Shown here piece by piece: positions 35,670-48,039 of a stretch of 64,000 nt of DNA; position 1 is the stretch's first letter; each line of letters opens with the position of its first letter. The position numbers and the translations under genes are program-made. The notes beneath the pieces were generated by a model. The model saw only the letters and a list, made by a program, of their open reading frames with translations. It made no database searches and was not told the origin of the DNA. Source of the DNA: Trichaptum fuscoviolaceum (Eukaryota; Basidiomycota; Agaricomycetes; Hymenochaetales; Trichaptaceae); NCBI GenBank assembly GCA_910574455.1, contig CAJSYZ010000006.1, forward strand, positions 2,408,156-2,472,155. The letters run 5' to 3'.

Positions 35670-35677
35670 TTACGTAA
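35670..35677 (+). promoter_or_regulatory. TTACGTAA palindrome upstream of FunK1 copy 1
   Basis: An 8-base palindrome 90 bases before the ATG. The same sequence is found 91 bases before the ATG of the FunK1 gene at 45577. It resembles a bZIP-type binding site; that role is inferred. Confidence 0.35.
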
Positions 35678-35759
35678 ACCCAACCATCCTCAAAGAACCA
35701 CAACTTGAAACTGAAGTGCCGTTACGCGCTACCCTTCTACCTTCTTCTTTCCATATATC

Positions 35760-38220
35760 ATGTCTAGCTCAAGCTCACGGGCAGATCCTCAATCTCCAAC
35801 TACTTGCAAGAGATGGGAACCGGCCAAAATAAGGCGTATCATCAAAGATGTCCAAAACTGTCCGAAGATCAGCCTGCTCACAATGCTCACCGCTCTTCTC
35901 GCCCGACTTCTATTAGATGATAAGGATACCGAAGCTTCAAACCCACTTCACTCAGAAAAGGTCAAGCAGTCGAAAGCTCTCATAGCTCTCATGCTCCGCG
36001 ACGCTCATACCTTCTGCAATGATGATAACAATGTGAAAGCCATTGACCTGAAGAGGCACCTCCATGATTAGTGCGTTGCATCTAGTTACTCTATTCGACA
36101 GCTTCTGACCAATAATGTAGTTGCAAGCGAAAGAATGAGAGTTTCAGACGCGCTTCTCTATGCAATGCATTGAACACCATCCTTTCGGAATATCGAGACA
36201 AACAATTCGGTGACCTACCGTCACCAAATCAGCCCGATGACACGGAAGAACTCATCTTCATACCGAATGGCTTAGCTGCCTTAGAATCAGCTCACATCGC
36301 TCAGCATATGCCAAAGTCAAAACGACATCCTGACGTCCTCGCAACGTACACATCTACTCTACGGGAAAACTTTGAGATCCACAAAGACGCTGTATTCGAG
36401 GATTGGGTGGAGATCTTTAATGATGACACGCATGCTGGGCCATCGAATTCTTCGGGAAGGCTACGGTGGGTCGATGTGCATCAGCCTTGGGATGTGACCT
36501 CGGCTGGAAGAGTCGATGCGGACACTTCGGAGCGCGGTAGACAGGAGGTTGAGAAGGCAATACTCGCTTCACACACACAGGATAGATCGGCGTCGTCAGA
36601 ACAACGGAACAGCCGAAAACGACGATCTGAGGAAGAACTTTTTGGAAGGAGCAAGAAAGCGCGGGTCGACAGCGAACCCGAACCAAAACCCTTCCGCCTT
36701 CAAGTCGCCGACGAACAATCTAATCTGCTTCCTCATCTTCGATGTGCCTACTACGCTACGGAACGCCTTGCTTCGGCGTGGTATGTAGCGCACGGCACAG
36801 CTGTTGAGCTTGAGGGTAAGTCTGTAGTTAGATTTAAGACGGGTCGGCAAAGCTCACAATGAAGAAACAGACACTAGACTCTCTTTCCGCTGGTATGACT
36901 CTCAGGGATGCTTCGAAAGTGAACCGATTGATATCGTGGAGCAAATGCCTCAACTCGTTGTCATGCTCATTCTTTTACAACGATTCAACAAGCGAATGTG
37001 GGGCCTCAATACGGAAAACGTTGAGTCAGAGAAGGGAACGTTTTTACCTGATCAAGGAACGCGATGTCGGTTTGAACTTGTTGGTCGGCGGACGTTTGGC
37101 TCTCCGGCTATGCGGGTGACGGAGTCGAGCGCGTCAAACGCCACGGACGAGATACCACTGTTCTACAAATCGAGCTGGGTAAAGTGCACCGATCTGAAGG
37201 AGCCAGACACCATCAACGTCGCGCACGAAAGAGCAAATACCCTCCTGCCCGAGAAGTTCCGTAAAATGGTAACAGATCATATCCCAACAGTGATCGCTTC
37301 TCGAGTATGCAGCCAGCAGGCCACATCCACGATTCGCTTGCTAGTTGGAGAAGTGGATGAATCCGTTCAATTTAAGAAAGAGGACATTCGAAAGCATGCG
37401 CGGGTTCGTGTATGGTTGGTTACTCGAAAGCTTGAGCCAATAGAAGGCCTGGATCCCCCCAGTTTTTGGCAGACTTTCTTGGAATTACTCCGATGTACGT
37501 ACTTTTTATCACTCATACCCCCATTGACAAGATCTTGACTATCCCCTGCTAGGTCATTATCTGCTGTGGAAGATTGGCATCGCACACCGTGATATCAGCA
37601 TTACCAATCTTATGTGTACAAAACACAATGGTGCGCTAACTGGCGTACTCAATGACTATGACTGTGCCGCTGTGATGGATCCCGGATGTCGCCATCCGGC
37701 CAGTGATGGCTATGATCGAGTTGGTACGACGCCGTTCATGTCGGTAGACCTACCTGTTTACCGAGATGCAGTGCTGACGCGCTGGTATCGGCATGACATG
37801 GAGTCATTCGCCTGGTGTTTGTTATGGGAAATGCTTCGGTCTCCTCCACGGTCATGGGCTGAAGGAAGATCTGATGAGACTTGCATCAGTAAAAAGTCTT
37901 TCATGTGCAGCGTTAGTGATCATCTGTCAGAGATCAGGGAAGAGTGGCTGCCATTTTTCTTGTTCGCTATGAAATGGTTTAACAGCCTCAGGGATAGAGT
38001 GCAGAAATTTGAATATGAAATCACATCATCGTTCCTCACAACAGGGGAACGTCGAACCGATAGGGAAAAGATTGCCTTGAGGGATGTTGACGACGAGAAG
38101 AAGGAGGACAAGGAATACGTGCAGCACATTGTAGATATTGCGCGGGAGAAGAAGCACACCCAAGGTGTAGATGTCATACAGGACGATTCGTGGGTATCAG
38201 TGGAGCTACTACGGACATGA
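35760..38220 (+). CDS. FunK1 fungal-type protein kinase, copy 1
   Basis: Member of the FunK1 family of fungal protein kinases, expanded in basidiomycetes; substrates are unknown. Four exons: 35760-36070, 36121-36815, 36871-37494 and 37553-38220, giving 765 residues. The N-terminal third has the CPKISLLTMLTALLARLL segment and a basic nuclear-signal-like patch (RKRRSEEELFGRSKKAR). The kinase part shows RVWLVTRKLEPI, the catalytic loop GIAHRDISITNLM (HRD Asp and following Asn kept), then GVLNDYDCA in place of DFG, then GTTPFMSVDL and RHDMESFAWCLLWEM, all family hallmarks. Introns lie after the HLHDY codon, before DTRLSFRWYD, and within the Cys codon before HYLLWKIGIAHRD. The copy looks intact and is closely related to the gene at 45577. 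Confidence 0.88.
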
Positions 38221-39055
38221 CGCTTTTTGTAATTTTATTGTACTGTTTTCCTGTGATTATTTCTCTTTCAACACTTTCTAGCATGTTTATCAGAAAGTGT
38301 GCACATCACCATTCGTTGCCCACAGAGCCCTATCCAATCAAAGAAGAATTGAGAGATATTATATTGCCTTATTTGCTACTAGTGGCCTTTCAACTTGAAC
38401 TTCAACTTAAGTTTCTTACACTACGATGACTGCAGTGGCAGCTCGGAACTTGAATCTGCCTTCGGGAAGTGTACTCAGGCTTAGGCTGGCAGTGGCAGCC
38501 TGGTGACTTCGCACTCTTATCGAGACTGTGTGGAACGTTACTAACTGCAGTGTCGTAAAGTCTTCAATAGCCTTCAAGTTGGATTAGAGGAACTACCGTA
38601 GTACCGCTGTTCGAGACTATACAAAGTGAAGGGAAAGAACTAATTGATGGAAGTGACACTCTACATGTTGGACTAAATTCAGCATGTGTTTTATGGTAAG
38701 CTATCGCAAGCTCCTTTCACCATAACCCCTGTGTAATTTGGCTAACTTTTCCAGAACTGTGACGACTATACACTACCTCTCACCAATACTCTCCATGGAA
38801 ACACCTATTATCAACAGTTCCTCTCCTTTCTCAACGTGTTGCGTAGCCGCCGCGGGTGTACAATAGCAGTGGACGTTACTTCTCTCCTTCATCGCATCGC
38901 TATTTGTCCTGATGTGGTTCGATAGCATGATATCAGCCATGTGGTCATAAAACCACACCCACAACCACTTAATTGTGCCACAGCTCAACCACTTCCTCTG
39001 ATCGTACAAATACGATGCTTCGTACTGTTCTTCCTTCATTACCTTGCCCAACATC
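38221..39055. other. Intergenic region between FunK1 copies 1 and 2
   Basis: No gene is seen in these 835 bases. They should hold the 3' end of copy 1 and the promoter of copy 2. Confidence 0.5.
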
Positions 39056-41694
39056 ATGATGAATGGGGTCTGTGCAGAACCCACAACACCAGATACGAAA
39101 CATCAGCTCGACCCCTTCCTATTCTCTACCCCACTAGCACAAGGCACTTCATCCAGATCGGAATTTACCAATGACAGTCTGTAAGTCTCATCCATGGCTT
39201 CCCAGTCCACTCTAGTTTAATAAATACTGCGACTATAGAGCTAGCTCTCCAAGGAATATACGACTTGTCGAAGAAGACTTAAAAAGCAAAATCACTTGCA
39301 ACATCATACCCTTTCTAAAGGCTATCCTGGCTCGAATGTTGTTAGAGGGAAATGGCAACGATCTAGGACAAGACACGTCGTTTCTCCATACAATCCTGAC
39401 CGAGCGAGACATCATTTTCGATAAAATGCTGAATGATGCTATTTTATTCTGCAACAACAAAGAAGGCGAGAGATGGAAGGCTGTGAAGGAGGAGATAGAT
39501 GATTAGTAAGTTGCCCTATAAACCTCCTGTTTGACGGGGTAGCTAACAGTCCTATATAGTTGCAAACAAAAAGAAGAGAAAGGGAGATATCGTCCGCTCT
39601 CTACTATCTTGAACACGATTCACGTTGAGTTTAGGGATAAAGAGTATAACTCTCTGCCGAATCCCTCCGAACAAGAGGAAAAAGAGCAAGTCATCTTCAT
39701 GCCCAACGATCCGGTTGTGATCAAGTCGTCTCACCTTTGGGAGGAATCATACCGGAAGCCGGATGTTGTCGGTGTACAACTATCATTCCTCTGCGATATA
39801 CACGAGGATTTGAAAGGCTTAAATTACGAGCAAATGTTGAAGAAAATCGCGGATGAGCTTCTCAAGAGAAAAGAGGCATCCCGACGCCCTACGTGGTATG
39901 ACATCAACCTGACCGCGGAGCTGAAATTCAAGCAGCCACTGGTGTTCCATGACCGAGAGTGGTCGTTCAATGAAATAATGCAGTCAGCAACTACAAATTC
40001 AACAGTTAATGGCAGCGCCAAGCGCACTTACGATCAATATAACCCTGTCAAGAGCGACACTACCTCTAAGCGGTCACGCGTAACGACACAGAACGTACAC
40101 GTCAGTATCGTTCCAGAATTTGAAGGAGATAAGATAGAAGAAAGCCCACCATCTATATCTGCCGCTCTTCAGTGCGCCTACTACGGCCTTGAGCGACTTT
40201 CGGCGAAGTGGACAATTATGCACAGTTTTGTTATTCTTCTGACAGGTATTTTAGTTTCTATTCACTTTCAAGACCTTCTAATACTAACAATTGATTAAAT
40301 AGATAAGTCGCTCTCATTACAATGGTATGATGCACAGGGCTGCATCGAAAGCGAATCCTTCGATATACTGGAACAGCTACCGATCCTCAGTGTTATGGTC
40401 ATGATTTTCCAGCGTTTCACACCTTACATGTGGGGTGTAAGTCAGAGTGACGCATCGAAAGTCGAGATCGAAGGTCAGACGTACCACTTGGGTAATGCGC
40501 CAACGAAATTTGAGTTGAACGGTCGACGAACATCTGGTGCATTCGCAGCACCTGATATCTGCCCTAATGGTAGATCAGAGACTACTGCTGAAAAGGAGGA
40601 GCGACTTAGCGAAGATAATATGAACCTTTTCTTCAAATGCACGTACGCCGAGTGCGTCCGTGTAAAAGAACCAACAGTCATCATGATAATAGGCGGCCGA
40701 ATCGATGAGCATATGCCTGTCGAGTTTTGCCCGATGGTTACAGATCATATTCCGACGGTCATCGCTTCACAGGAATGTAACACTGAAACAACTGCTACAA
40801 TCCGCTTCTTTCTTGATGAAGTGATGGGCAGTTCAACCGCTGTTAAGGCCAGGAATCAAGAGCGATCGCGTGTTCGAGTGTGGATGATTACGACCAGGCT
40901 AAGGTGCCTATACACTCTCACTGATCCATCTGAATTCTGGCGCGCATACTGGGACATAGTGAGATGTAAGTCCTTTCGAATATCACAGCAGATGTACTAT
41001 CTAACAAAACGTACCAGGTCACTGTTTACTTTGGAAAGTTGGCATATCCCACGGCGACATCAGTATGACAAACCTCATGTACACCGTGAGGAATGGGAAG
41101 GTCATTGGTATACTCAATGATTTCGACCTGGCCGCTATTATGAAGCCAGGTGCTCGATTCCCGGCGAGGTCCGGATGGCAGCGTACCGGAACTATAGCGT
41201 TCATGGCTATAGATTTGCTGTCTCACATAGATGGGAAGCTTCAACGATGGTATCGACACGATCTAGAATCATTTGCATGGTGTTTATTGTGGAGAATGTT
41301 CGAACATCCTCCTAGAGGATGGCTCTACAACGGTTTCAAGGCAGTTGAGAATGATAAGAGAAATATCATCTCTCACGTTGAAGATCATACAGGGAAATTC
41401 GAGAATTGTTGGGCATTTTCTTCACACTTCATGATCAGGTGGCTTATAAGGCTGCGGGACTATTCTCAGACCTTATCCACCCAGGTCACGTCAAACCTTC
41501 TCGAAAACAACAATATCAATGCGAAGGATAGCTACAAGCTTCAAATTCGCAACGCAAAAGACGCAGAGACTAAGGATTCCCACCATATTAAATGTGTTGT
41601 GGATGAGGCCAAAAAGGTAGCATGTGCCACAAGCATACCCGCACTGGAAGACACCTCTTGGATAGACGTAGAGCCGATTTGTCTTCCCCCTTAG
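39056..41694 (+). CDS. FunK1 fungal-type protein kinase, copy 2 (divergent)
   Basis: Five exons: 39056-39180, 39239-39505, 39560-40245, 40303-40965 and 41018-41694, giving 805 residues. The first exon begins MMNGVCAEPTTPDTKHQ and is not part of any long open frame; it was found by tracing the splice frame back from the second exon. The kinase part has RVWMITTRLRCL, then GISHGDISMTNLM, where the Arg of HRD is replaced by Gly while the Asp and Asn are kept. It continues with GILNDFDLAAIM (DFD instead of DFG), GTIAFMAIDL and RHDLESFAWCLLWRM. The last three introns are at the same places as in copies 1 and 3, but this copy has an extra 5' intron and is much less similar to the other two. A clean branch site, TACTAAC, lies in the intron before 40303. 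No break is seen. Confidence 0.82.
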
Positions 41695-42003
41695 ATATAT
41701 TATTAGCTTTTGAAATGGAATGTGCTATGTATGTATATCTATGAACGTTTTCATGACTTACGCGGAAAACAGTTTGCGCATAATTAAATATGACATGTTG
41801 CTTAAATCGGGACTTTTGAGCTGACACACCTCAGACTCCAATGCCGTCCCGAAGCTCTTTTTATAACGATAAATTAGCAATGTACAGACAAACTGGGTTG
41901 GTGATTAGCTACGCACATTATGATGCATTGTTCTTCGTTCATTGAATCTGAGCGAACGAAGATGGATTTGGGTCACCCGCCCAATATCCCTCACTTGTAC
42001 AGA
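41695..42003. other. Intergenic region
   Basis: Nothing is seen here beyond the 3' region of FunK1 copy 2. Confidence 0.45.
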
Positions 42004-42460
42004 TGAAGAGAAAGGCCTTCCGTGATGCACAAAGTACAACTACGACTTCTCTCCTGCCTGGCGCTTTATCGGCACGCACGCACACACTGGACATCGCGCA
42101 TCCGCTCACTCGCCGAAGACGTGCTCGCAAGCACCTTTTCTTCATCAGCCGCCTCTGCGATTCCGCCGTACATTTCTGTGCATATTCGGCACGGCGACTT
42201 CGCTGGACGCTGTTCGTCTCGCGGGGACGCGGATGGCACAGATTCGCACCTCGTTTGCTTCGCGAAGCTCGAGAGGTCCATGGCAGTGCAGCTACGTGCT
42301 GCACTCACCCTGTTTGTTCAACAAGGTTTGCCTCGATCTGAGCAAGTTCAAGAGTTACAGTTGGGTTGGGCGTAAAGCGCAGGCGGGCAACTTTGAGCTC
42401 TTCTTCCCCATGACACACTCGAGCATACGGTGGATTGTGCTCTGCATGCCCATATGACAA
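42004..42460 (+). pseudogene. Fragment resembling GDP-fucose protein O-fucosyltransferase
   Basis: The frame at 42022-42375 contains RSLAEDVLASTF followed by PPYISVHIRHGDFAGRC. This is the GDP-fucose-binding motif (HIR-GDF) of O-fucosyltransferase-like proteins, together with the usual helix before it. The frame then loses similarity and stops after GWA at 42375. I see neither the N-terminal half nor the C-terminal sugar-binding part of such an enzyme, which normally needs over 350 residues. This is therefore a remnant, or at best one exon of a gene I could not assemble. Confidence 0.45.
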
Positions 42461-43375
42461 AGCGTCATATGCCCTGTAGTTGGCACTTCTCCTTGTAGGA
42501 TACCTGGCTTCTACGCTGTGCGACTAGATATGAGAGGTCATTTATATCGTGAATTTGGTGCTTACATACCCTGTATACCGTTCTGGCTATGGCTTTGGGA
42601 ACGCACCTGCCATAGGCTCTTTTATTGCAATAGCGAGAACATGCCTTGCCGCTGAAGAGGTGTTTGCCTCAAATGCTTGATGGATGTCAAAGATTCTATA
42701 TGGCCCCAATAAGTACACTAATACTGATTGAAGTCATTTGCTTACATTGCCATCTGAGCTTCTCGGCATTAGTTAACATCAACAATTGGTTGTGTTGCAG
42801 CATCATGAGTGCAGATGATGGTGGGTGCTAGTTGAGAAGCATGTTGAGGACGAGGACATTTTGCATAGCCTGAGATTACCGTTAGTAGTAGCCTATGTGA
42901 AGGATGGCATCAGTCTTTGACTCGGACCAGCCCTAAATACTATGCGGCCCGTACGACTCTGCATCGTGTGTCAACCAAACCTCTCAAGTCGCCTACTATT
43001 CCGTCTGTAAAAACTCTGTTGACAATACATGAACATTCACTCCAGATCCCTTCAAATATTCTTGTCGTTGTCAATAGCATGAGGAGATCGGATCATTTGT
43101 CAGAGTCATCCTCACGTCAGCCATGATCTCGGAAACAAATCTTAAACTCTCTCCTACATATGTCTTTTAACGCACTTGGAGAGCAGCTGCATCTTCTTAA
43201 GCACATACGTAAGTGTCTTCTGCACTTCACTCTGCTCTCAGTATTAAAAGCTTTGCTTCCGTCGCGGGAACCTGATATGGATGTTGTCTTTTGCCGACAA
43301 CCATCGCCAACTAGTCAATCATCCGATCATCACATATCCCCTTGAGTCTAGTGCCTCTGGCTTTTCTGTGTCGAT
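42461..43375. other. Intergenic region
   Basis: About 0.9 kb with only short unrelated open frames. No gene, RNA or repeat is supported. Confidence 0.45.
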
Positions 43376-43868
43376 ATGCCAATTGAAGAATACTTGCTCT
43401 CTCGGGCTTTCGCTCTTGCGAAATTTACAGGGGCCCTGCAACAGTCTCTGATACTCCAACATCGTATTCACTTCCTGCGTGTAACCAATTCTACTTCTAC
43501 ATGCACACTGGTAACTTAAACAACTCCGTCGTGTAGTTGCAGCGCGAGAGCCCACCTTTCTGTGTGCTGCAGTTAGACAGGCGATCCGACTTCACTGTAC
43601 AAAGTGAACCGGATGAGTCTGGCTATGCTTTGATTGCGAACACAATGTGACAATATATTCTGACTCACTCGGGCATTTGACATTACGGAATGATGCGTCA
43701 TCGCCAGTGCTGAGCGACGAATCTTCGTCTATCCTCACGACATCCACCGCCTCCACCCGTTCCTTATCCCGGAGACCAGCGATTATGCTGCGCCGCTCCG
43801 CTGCGGACGAGCGCCGGCAGCGAATACGCCTGAGACATGAGTTAAGAGAGCGAGTTCAGTTGACTTAA
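43376..43868 (+). pseudogene. Small basic protein family, frameshifted copy
   Basis: Paralog of the gene at 56749-57296. The first exon, 43376-43480, reads MPIEEYLLSRAFALAKFTGA and so on. It joins through a GTAACC to TGTAG intron to TTGCAGCGCGAGAGC at 43537. The second exon matches the paralog (SPPFCVLQLDRRSDFTVQS) but meets TGA at 43648-43650. The family resemblance resumes in another frame with VLSDESSSILTTSTAS and the basic tail AIMLRRSAADERRQRIRLRH, ending at 43868. A small insertion or deletion near 43646 explains this. Without the shift the protein would be of similar length to the paralog's 159 residues. Function unknown. Confidence 0.62.
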
Positions 43869-45485
43869 GGACGACACACTCTTCTGTGATTCTTTTCGGG
43901 TATCTAGGGATACCGGAGTGGAACATGGCTCGAACAGTTGCCAACCAACGCCACGCTTCGAACGACGTTGCGAACAACTGGAAGCTCCGGCATCCCTGGC
44001 ACTCGAATCCCGCATCAATAAAGGGTATACACACCTAGCGATCGAAGAGTTTGCGCATTGTGCTGCACGATGACCGGAAGAATGTACCGCGCATGGCGCA
44101 CATCCCGAGCTTCGGACAGATTCAAAGTGCTTCAGCGAGGATGAGGGGGCATCAATCTTTGTCTGCAGATACCGAAGGACTCGGTTTGGACTTCAGTGGC
44201 TAGTTAGTAGTCCCTACGGCAGCAATGATCCACCGGTCTACTACACCGCGAACTCCCGGGACTACGGTGGCACAAGTACATCACCTTTACCTCAGCATGC
44301 CTTTGGAAATCGGCCCTCCAACATAAGAAAAGACATAACGACAATGTTCAGTGTCCTCAGCTCCTCAAATTCGTTTGCATTGCTTCAGGATGAACTTCTT
44401 GCCGTGGCTGAATATGCGAGCCTGACGCGCTAACGTTTCCAGACGCAGAAGAGCTTGCACCCGGTGTTGTTACATCAGACACGCTTCCTGGCGCAGGTGT
44501 TGTTCCCACTGGGGGAGGAAGGGACGTATTAGAATGCAAGAGGCGTGGAGGTTCGCCGTGATGAAGATACTGGCGACGATTAGCTTCCTCGAGGCGGATG
44601 GTTCAGCTTGACCCAGACAAGCTCGCTTTCGCGAGGCCACTGCTGGTACTTTCCAGGTGCTCTGCACAAGTCATTCTCCTACTCCGGCGCAACAAACTGG
44701 GTGGGTGCCTTCGGGAGCTTTGGGGAGGACGGCGGACGGACAGGTGCGGTGTGGAGGAAAAGGCATGGGCAAGTCCGCAGCAAGTTCAAGTTCAACATCC
44801 ATTTTCCTGGTTTGGAAGCTACAGAATCTTGTTAAGAAATTCAAAGTCCTCATACACTTGAGCACTGAAATTCTGACTTGCTTTCTGATGTACTGACAGA
44901 CGGCTTACATCCTGAAACACTCCTTATTTAGTGAGTTAAGGCAATCAGTGTATTTTCAGACGAAGTAGCAACCCTTCAGCAAACGTGCCGGCCAAATCAG
45001 GCAGCGTCAGGACGCGTCAGTTGCCATAAGCAGAAAGTAGTTGATGTTACGGGACGGTTGGCGAGCCCTAGTTAAGACACACATACTTGAGTTGGATGTC
45101 TCAAGAATGTACGTTGAATCGTGATAATGTATCGCATTGGCGGGCCTTAGAGTGAGAAGCATTTTTTGTTTTTGTCCAATGACCTTCTCGAAACGACGCA
45201 GCAAAGTAAAGAAAGTTCCCCTCATTACAAGTCGCGCACGCGTCATCATGATACCTAATTCAAGTTCACTGGCAAGATCGCGCACCGTCACACTCACGTG
45301 ATCACAGTCAATCATCCATGACAATAAACACAAATTGCGACAGGACAATAGACGCTGATATATTGAGACTCTCATTAGATATAGCTAGGTACAGCTACCC
45401 CGATATTCATGGCAAAGTTCCTCCCGTGTTATATACGAATGATCTACACGCGAATGCGTGACAATCGTGTTTTTGTGTTGCAGTC
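43869..45485. other. Gene-poor region
   Basis: About 1.6 kb. Overlapping short frames at 44357-44900 on both strands look partly protein-like but none has a start, splice pattern or motif I can support. The rest is upstream sequence of FunK1 copy 3. Confidence 0.4.
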
Positions 45486-45493
45486 TTACGTAA
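45486..45493 (+). promoter_or_regulatory. TTACGTAA palindrome upstream of FunK1 copy 3
   Basis: Same 8-base palindrome as at 35670, here 91 bases before the ATG. The equal spacing in two paralogs supports conservation rather than chance. Confidence 0.35.
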
Positions 45494-45576
45494 CAGTTCA
45501 ACTTGCCACAAACTCGCGCGTAGAACTTGCACCGCACAACTTCAGGGTCGTCATACTTCCTCTCTCACCTACCATC

Positions 45577-48039
45577 ATGCCTAACTCAAACTCATCACGA
45601 AATAAACAATCTAAAGCCTCTCAAGATAGCTGGAAACCCGACAAAATATGGAATGTCGTTCACGACATCCAAGACTGTCCGAAAATCAGCCTTCTTTCGC
45701 TGCTCACTGCTCTTCTCGCCCGACTTCTCATGCATTCCAGTGTCGAGGATATTGAAACTTGCAAGGCGGCCTTCCAAGAGAAGGTCAAGCAGTCAAAATA
45801 TATAGTCGAGCTAATGCTTCAGGATGCCACGGCCTTCTGCGACGACGAGAGCAATGTAAGGGCCACCAGCACAAAGAAGCACCTTCGCGATTAGTGAGTT
45901 GCCCTTACTTGAGCCGCACATCAACGACTTATCGACTCATTATTATAGCCGCTCGAAAAAGAACGACAAGGACCGTCCTGCCACGTTATGCAGAGCTCTG
46001 AACGTCATCCTTTCCGAATATCGCGACAAGGAGTTCGGTGACCTTCCCGCTCCGAATCAGCGCGAGGAAAAAGAAGAGTTAATCTTCATACCAAACGACC
46101 TAGCAGCACTCGAATCTGACCACATCGCTCAGCACATGCCCAGGTCGAAAAGACGTCCCGAAGTACTCGCTACTTACACTTCTACTCTACGGGAGAACTT
46201 CGAGGGTCACAAAGACGCAGATATCGAGGACTGGGTACAGATATGCAGTGACGACAAATGTGCTGGACCATCGAGATCATCTGGAAGGCTAAGGTGGCCT
46301 GATGTACATCAGCCTTGGGAAGTGACTGCAACTGGACTAGTTGGTGCGGCCGCCCCGGAGCAGAATAATCCGGAGATCGAAAAGGCTTTGCTGGCTTCAA
46401 AGTCGCAGGAACGTTCATCTTCATCTCAGAAGCGAAACAGCCTGAAACGGCGATCGGAAGACGAGCCATCTAGGATGAGCAAGAAAGCCGGGGTTGAGAG
46501 CAATGCGGAGCCAAGATCTTTCCTTGAACAAGTGACCGACGAACAATCTAATTTGACATCAGAGTTGCGGTGTGCCTACTACGCAATGGAGCGACTTTCA
46601 TCGGCGTGGTACATTACGCACAGCACAGTGGTTGAGCTTGAGGGTAAGTGCGCTTTTCAAACTCACGACGAAGCAGTGAAGCTCACAATCAGAACAGATA
46701 CTAGACTCACCTTGCGTTGGTATGACGCCCAGGGATGTTTACAGAGCGAGGCGATTGATATCGTGGACCAGCTGCCCTCATTCATCGTCATGCTCATCAT
46801 CTTTCAACGGTTCAACAAGCGGATGTGGGGTCTCGATACAGAGACTGTTGAATCTCGGAACGGTACATTCCAACCTGATCGGGAGGCACGATGTCGGTTC
46901 GAGCTTAATGGACGGCGGACGTTTGCATCGCCGGTCGTGCGGGTAGCAGGGAACGCGGTAGAGACAAAGGAAGAGATCCCGCTGTTTTACAAGTCTAGCT
47001 GGGTGAAGTGCGTGGATTCGAAGGAGCCTGACACCATCAACGTTGCGCACGAAAGGGCTAACACACTTCTCCCTGAAAAGTTTCGGACGATGGTCACAAA
47101 CCATATTCCAACAGTGATTGCTTCTCGTGTATGCATCGAGAGCGCGACTTCTATGATTCGGCTGCTTGTTCGAGGTGTAGATGACAGTGTGCAGTTAAAG
47201 AAGGAGGATATTCGGAAGCATGCGCGGGTTCGGGTCTGGTTGGTGACTCGGAAGCTTGAGCCAGTGCACAATTTGGAGCCTCCGGAGTTTTGGCGTGTCT
47301 TCTGGGAGATTCTGAGATGTGCGTATCGTTTTCCTATCTATGATGTTGTTTCTGACTGTGGCTTTTCATAGGCCATTATTTGCTATGGAGGATCGGCATT
47401 GCTCATCGTGATGTCAGCATTGCGAATCTCATGTGTGAGTCTCGCAGCGGCTCTCTGTCCGGTGTCCTCAATGACTATGATTTGGCCACCGTAATGGATC
47501 CCGGGAGTCGATGTCCGGCTGCTGACGACTATGATCGCGTGGGCACAACTCCGTTTATGGCAGTGGACTTACTCAACCATAGGTTGAGAAAGGCAAAGAT
47601 GAAACGCTGGTATCGGTACGACCTGGAGTCGTTCACATGGTGCTTGTCTTGGGAGATGCTGGAGTCACCTCCTCGCAAATGGTCGGAGGGGACGCCCGGT
47701 GCCGTCTACACTGCGAAACTCTTTTCCTTGGCTGAACCGGGCGATTTATATCGAGATGTTAAGAAGAGGTGGAAGTCATTTTTCCTTTTCACATTCAATT
47801 GGTTCGATAGCTGGAGAAGCCACCTGAAAAAAATTGATTGGTCTCTGACGACGATGTGCATGGACATAGATAAACATTACTCGGAAAGCGAGACGGTTGC
47901 TTTGCGCGATGCTGAAGATGAGAAGAAGGAGGATAGAGAATATGTGGAATTGGCCATTGAGGCTGCGAAGGAAGTTGAATTTAGCATAGATGTAGATGCA
48001 ATACAGGATGCTTCCTGGGTTTCAGTAGAGCTAAGGTGA
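45577..48039 (+). CDS. FunK1 fungal-type protein kinase, copy 3
   Basis: Close paralog of the gene at 35760. Four exons: 45577-45893, 45949-46643, 46698-47318 and 47372-48039, giving 766 residues; exons 2 and 4 have exactly the same lengths as in copy 1. Motifs: CPKISLLSLLTALLARLL near the N-terminus, a basic patch (LKRRSEDEPSRMSKKAG), RVWLVTRKLEPV, GIAHRDVSIANLM (HRD kept), GVLNDYDLATVM (DYD for DFG), GTTPFMAVDL and RYDLESFTWCLSWEM. The second intron (46644-46697) has 54 bases and no stop, so the frame reads through it. I remove it because the equivalent intron in copies 1 and 2 is out of frame and the flanking residues then align. The copy looks intact. Confidence 0.88.

Noticed and set aside
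42003..42341. 112-codon plus frame and 121-codon minus frame
   Set aside because: Both overlap the frame carrying the O-fucosyltransferase motif and have no family features.
44357..44900. Overlapping frames on both strands, partly protein-like
   Set aside because: No start, splice sites or motifs agree, and paired frames on opposite strands suggest base composition rather than coding.
46644..46697. Reading the 490-codon frame at 45899-47371 as one exon
   Set aside because: The paralogs have an intron at exactly this place and the residues on both sides align only if it is removed.
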